Positions 61,166-64,000 of a DNA stretch of 64,000 nucleotides are shown here, piece after piece. The stretch spans positions 62,001 to 126,000 of the forward strand of contig NZ_VCJR02000001.1 of the NCBI RefSeq assembly GCF_009712425.2, written 5' to 3'. The DNA comes from Aquisalinus luteolus. Its GTDB lineage: Bacteria > Pseudomonadota > Alphaproteobacteria > Caulobacterales > Parvularculaceae. Made by a program: the position numbers and the translations under genes. How positions within the stretch are numbered: position 1 is the first letter of the stretch; the number at the start of each line of letters is the position of its first letter. The notes beneath the pieces are model-generated. The model had not been told where the DNA came from. It was given only the letters and a program-made list of their open reading frames with translations, and ran no database searches.

Positions 61166-62737
61166 ATGTATCTTGAAATCATCGATCTGGTGATCGTTGC
61201 CGGCTATGCGCTGGCGCTGATTGCGATGGCGACGCTGGTCTCCCGCGAGAAGGCGGGCCACGAGAAGAATACCGAGGACTACTTCCTCGCCGGCAAGGCG
61301 CTGCCCTGGTGGGCGATCGGTGCCTCCCTGATCGCGGCGAATATCTCTGCCGAGCAGATCATCGGCATGTCGGGCTCCGGCTTTGCCATCGGCATGGCCA
61401 TCGCCTCCTATGAATGGATGGCGGCGATCACGCTGATCATCGTGGGCAAGTTCTTCCTGCCGATCTTCCTCAAGCGCGGCATCTATACCATGCCGCAATT
61501 CCTGGAGAGCCGGTTCGGCTCATCGGTCAAATACGTCATGTCGGTGTTCTGGCTGGTCCTCTACACCGTCGTGAACCTGACCACCGTCTTGTGGCTTGGC
61601 GCAACGGCGATTAACACGCTGACCGGGCTCGAGATGTTCTACGGCATGCTGGCGCTTGCCGCCTTCGCGGCGGCTTACTCCATCTATGGCGGGCTGAAAG
61701 CCGTTGCCCTGACCGATATCATCCAGGTCGTGCTGTTGATCTTTGGCGGCGCGCTGATCACGTGGATCGTGCTCGGCGAGCTGGGCGGGGACGCAGGTGC
61801 CGTTGCCGGCTTCCAGACACTGATGGCCGAACTGCCTGAGCGCTTCGACATGATCATCGACCGCGAAACCCGGCCTGAGGACTTCCAGAACCTGCCGGGT
61901 ATCGGCGTGTTGATCGGCGGTATGTGGATCATGAACCTGTCCTACTGGGGCTTCAACCAGTACATCATCCAGCGTGCCCTTGGCGCCAAGGACATCAAGG
62001 AAGCCCAGCGTGGCGTCCTGTTCGCTGCCTTCCTGAAGCTGATCGTGCCGTTCATCGTCGTCGTGCCGGGTATTGCCGCCGTCATGCTGGCGCCGGATAT
62101 CGGCAAGCCGGACCAGGCCTATCCGACGATGATGACCTATGCCCCTGTCGGCATTCGCGGGCTGATCTTCGCGGCGCTGGTCGCGGCGATCGTCTCGTCC
62201 GTCGGCTCGATGATGAACTCGATCTCGACGATCTTCACCATGGACCTCTACAAGCCGCTGCTGGCGAAAGATGCACCGGAGAAGCGCCTCGTGATGATCG
62301 GGCGGATCGCGTCTTTCACCGCGCTCGTCATCGCCGTGTTCCTCGCCCAGCCGCTGCTCGGCGCGTCGGGCCAGGTGTTCCAGAACATCCAGAACTGGAC
62401 CGGCTTCGTGACGCCGGGCGTGTGCGCGATCTTCTTCCTCGGCATGTTCTGGAAGAGGGCAACGGAGATCGGCGGCCTTGCCGCCGTGATCGCATCGGGC
62501 GTCCTGTCCTTCGCCTGGCCGATGATGTTCCCCGACATGCCGTTCATGAACCGCGTCGGCTTTGTCTTCCTGTTGTGCCTTGGCCTCGGCATGCTGGTGT
62601 CCTACCTGCAGAAGCCGGATGGCGACGACAAGGTGGTCCGCCTCGGCGACATCTCGTTCAAGACCGGCCTCGGCTTCAATATCGGCGCGGTCATCGTCGT
62701 CATCGCGCTAGTCATCCTCTATGGCGTCTGGTGGTAG
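61166..62737 (+). CDS. Sodium:solute symporter (SSS/SGLT-like)
   Basis: The 523-residue carrier has about 13-14 membrane helices and the SSS family signatures EDYFLAGKALPWWAIGASLI, then GGLKAVALTDIIQVVLLIFG, and the sodium-site region AALVAAIVSSVGSMMNSIST. It resembles the SGLT-type transporters for galactose and related sugars. GGGAGG precedes the ATG. It is followed by galE, so it is probably the inner-membrane step for galactose uptake. Its GC-rich codons match the core genome better than its neighbours do. Confidence 0.94.
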   Translation: MYLEIIDLVIVAGYALALIAMATLVSREKAGHEKNTEDYFLAGKALPWWAIGASLIAANISAEQIIGMSGSGFAIGMAIASYEWMAAITLIIVGKFFLPIFLKRGIYTMPQFLESRFGSSVKYVMSVFWLVLYTVVNLTTVLWLGATAINTLTGLEMFYGMLALAAFAAAYSIYGGLKAVALTDIIQVVLLIFGGALITWIVLGELGGDAGAVAGFQTLMAELPERFDMIIDRETRPEDFQNLPGIGVLIGGMWIMNLSYWGFNQYIIQRALGAKDIKEAQRGVLFAAFLKLIVPFIVVVPGIAAVMLAPDIGKPDQAYPTMMTYAPVGIRGLIFAALVAAIVSSVGSMMNSISTIFTMDLYKPLLAKDAPEKRLVMIGRIASFTALVIAVFLAQPLLGASGQVFQNIQNWTGFVTPGVCAIFFLGMFWKRATEIGGLAAVIASGVLSFAWPMMFPDMPFMNRVGFVFLLCLGLGMLVSYLQKPDGDDKVVRLGDISFKTGLGFNIGAVIVVIALVILYGVWW

Positions 62738-62774
62738 ACGTGGGGATAAATCAGTACACAAATGCGGAGAAGTC

Positions 62775-63857
62775 ATGATGGCGGATAAGCAATCTTCCGG
62801 AGCACATATCCTGTTGACGGGGGGCGCGGGCTATATCGGCAGTCACGTGGCCGTTGTCCTGCTAGAGGCGGGTTATGACGTTACCATCCTCGACAATTTC
62901 GCCAACTCTTCTCCGGTTGCGGTTGAGCGCATTAGCGAAATCGCAGGACGCAAGCCGCATTTGATCAGGGCCGACCTAAGCGACCGGGACAGTATGGAAG
63001 CGATCGCAGCACAGATAATGGCCACTGGCCTTGATGGTGCCGTCCATCTGGCGGGGCTAAAGGCGGTTGGCGAATCGGTAGAGCAACCAGCCCGCTATTA
63101 TGACCAGAACATCAACTCAACGCTCAATTTGATTGAGATATTGAAGATCTGTCAGGCGCCTGTTGTAGTGTTTTCATCATCAGCGACCGTTTATGGGGAG
63201 CTAAACGACAGTCCGGTGGCAGAAAGTGCCCTGACGGGGCCGACCAACCCCTATGGCATGACCAAACTGTTCAACGAGCAAATACTGGCGGACCAGGCTC
63301 GGGCTGACGGAGCGTGGAAGGTGGTGAACCTCCGCTACTTCAATCCTGTCGGGGCGCACCCATCAGGCTGTATCGGAGAGGATCCGCTGGGGATTCCCAA
63401 CAATCTGTTTCCGTTTGTCGCTCAAGTTGCTGTCGGTCGCCGTAAGCTGCTAAAAATCTTTGGTGGGGACTATCCGACCGGAGACGGCACTGGCGTGCGT
63501 GATTATATTCACGTCATGGATCTTGCCGAGGGACATAGGATGGCCCTCGATCATGCGCTTTCACGCGAAGAAGGATTTGTTCAGGCGATCAATCTTGGCT
63601 CAGGGCGTGGCAATTCTGTCCTTGAGGTTGTGGACGCGTTTGGAGAGGCGGCCGGTTGCTCCATTCCATACGAGATTGCACCTCGGCGAAGTGGAGATGT
63701 TGCAGAAATTTATGCCGATGCAAGCCTGGCCTCAGACCTGCTTGGATGGCACCCCACTCGCGTCCTTGCCGATATGTGCCGGGACCACTGGGCTTGGCAG
63801 TCTCTCAATCCGCAGGGCTATGGCCCGGCTGGCGAAAACGGGGAGGCCTGCACATGA
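62775..63857 (+). CDS. galE: UDP-glucose 4-epimerase
   Basis: The enzyme of about 360 residues interconverts UDP-galactose and UDP-glucose. It has the NAD motif GGAGYIGSH, the catalytic Ser in VVFSSSATVYG and NPYGMTK with Tyr/Lys, VVNLRYFNPVGAHPSG, and DYIHVMDLAEGH. The ATG at 62775 has GCGGAGAAG ahead. It begins 38 bp after the symporter and overlaps galT by four bases (ATGA), giving a symporter-galE-galT unit. Its codon use is closer to the polysaccharide locus than to the symporter. Confidence 0.95.
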   Translation: MMADKQSSGAHILLTGGAGYIGSHVAVVLLEAGYDVTILDNFANSSPVAVERISEIAGRKPHLIRADLSDRDSMEAIAAQIMATGLDGAVHLAGLKAVGESVEQPARYYDQNINSTLNLIEILKICQAPVVVFSSSATVYGELNDSPVAESALTGPTNPYGMTKLFNEQILADQARADGAWKVVNLRYFNPVGAHPSGCIGEDPLGIPNNLFPFVAQVAVGRRKLLKIFGGDYPTGDGTGVRDYIHVMDLAEGHRMALDHALSREEGFVQAINLGSGRGNSVLEVVDAFGEAAGCSIPYEIAPRRSGDVAEIYADASLASDLLGWHPTRVLADMCRDHWAWQSLNPQGYGPAGENGEACT

Positions 63858-64000
63858 CAGCGGACATAGCTCACCTCAATACTTTGGCTGGTTCTCTCTA
63901 TCGGCGTCATTTCGTCAAGGCGGACAGCCGATCGCTTTGGCTATACGGCTATGAGCCGCACGATCTGGAGCCGCTTGCCGAGGAGGGGGGCGAACCGATC
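63854..64000 (+). CDS. galT: Galactose-1-phosphate uridylyltransferase, N-terminal part (partial)
   Basis: The first 49 codons are in the window. The segment SLYRRHFVKADSRSLWLYG matches the alphaproteobacterial GalT N-terminus, in which an RRF-like stretch is followed by the sequence for sugar binding. The active-site His-Pro-His is beyond the window edge. The gene overlaps galE by four bases, which supports the assignment. GalT exchanges UMP between UDP-glucose and galactose-1-phosphate. Confidence 0.75.
   Translation, partial: MTADIAHLNTLAGSLYRRHFVKADSRSLWLYGYEPHDLEPLAEEGGEPI

Noticed and set aside
1-64000. CRISPR arrays and insertion sequences
   Set aside because: No regularly spaced short repeats and no transposase gene were seen; the only recombinase is the serine type at 36474.

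Overview
The window reads as chromosomal DNA of a marine alphaproteobacterium. Evidence: a flagellar cluster with the alphaproteobacterial FlbT/DUF1217 pair, a CycM-type cytochrome c next to pheA, ffs next to dnaX, DUF4169 and DUF6249 proteins, and a large TonB-dependent receptor inside a sulfated-polysaccharide utilisation locus. A Hyphomonadaceae/Caulobacterales-like or Parvularcula-like host is my best guess, from gene content alone. The core is GC-rich with C/G-ending codons. Three segments stand out as lower in GC: a single gene at about 27.1-28.3 kb, an island at 36.2-46.8 kb, and the polysaccharide locus at 47.2-60.8 kb.

Layout. 1-8.4 kb: flagellar type III export and proximal rod genes (flbT end, DUF1217, fliI on the minus strand, then flgB-flgC-fliE-fliQ-flhA-fliR-flhB and a coiled-coil FliJ-like gene). 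8.5-10.8 kb: a possible small RNA with a strong terminator, then a LytTR response regulator and a LytS-type kinase. 10.8-20.6 kb: mostly housekeeping genes (a membrane protein, MarR regulator, NlpC/P60 hydrolase, cytochrome c, prephenate dehydratase, SLC13 permease, NADH pyrophosphatase, DEAD-box helicase). 20.6-21.6 kb: two near-identical structured repeats of about 151 bp bracketing one small secreted protein. 22.0-28.9 kb: ffs, dnaX, ybaB and recR, with three extra genes placed inside the usually tight dnaX-ybaB-recR run. 28.9-36 kb: a ZntB-like transporter, AAA ATPase plus TPR protein, dipeptidyl peptidase, TerC and tRNA-Ser(GGA).

Island (36.2-46.8 kb). Downstream of tRNA-Ser lie a large serine recombinase with DUF2924 and DUF3489 partners, a DUF5681 protein, a ParB/DNA-methyltransferase fusion, and an XRE repressor with an ImmA/IrrE protease. 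The cargo is a compact operon (two GNAT-type proteins, a small protein, a methyltransferase, an alpha/beta hydrolase) with a divergent LysR regulator. This cargo resembles a small-molecule synthesis or modification cassette of unknown product.

Polysaccharide locus (47.2-64 kb). SDR dehydrogenase, LacI regulator, TonB receptor, a GH110-like alpha-1,3-galactosidase, two S1 sulfatases, an unassigned secreted beta-helix/FN3 protein, a sialate-O-acetylesterase-like enzyme, a sodium:solute symporter, galE and the start of galT. Together these suggest uptake, desulfation, deacetylation and hydrolysis of a sulfated alpha-1,3-galactan (carrageenan-like), feeding galactose into the Leloir pathway. A 12-bp near-palindrome, GCAACAAGTTGC, recurs upstream of the LacI gene, the TonB receptor and the symporter, and I propose it as the LacI operator.
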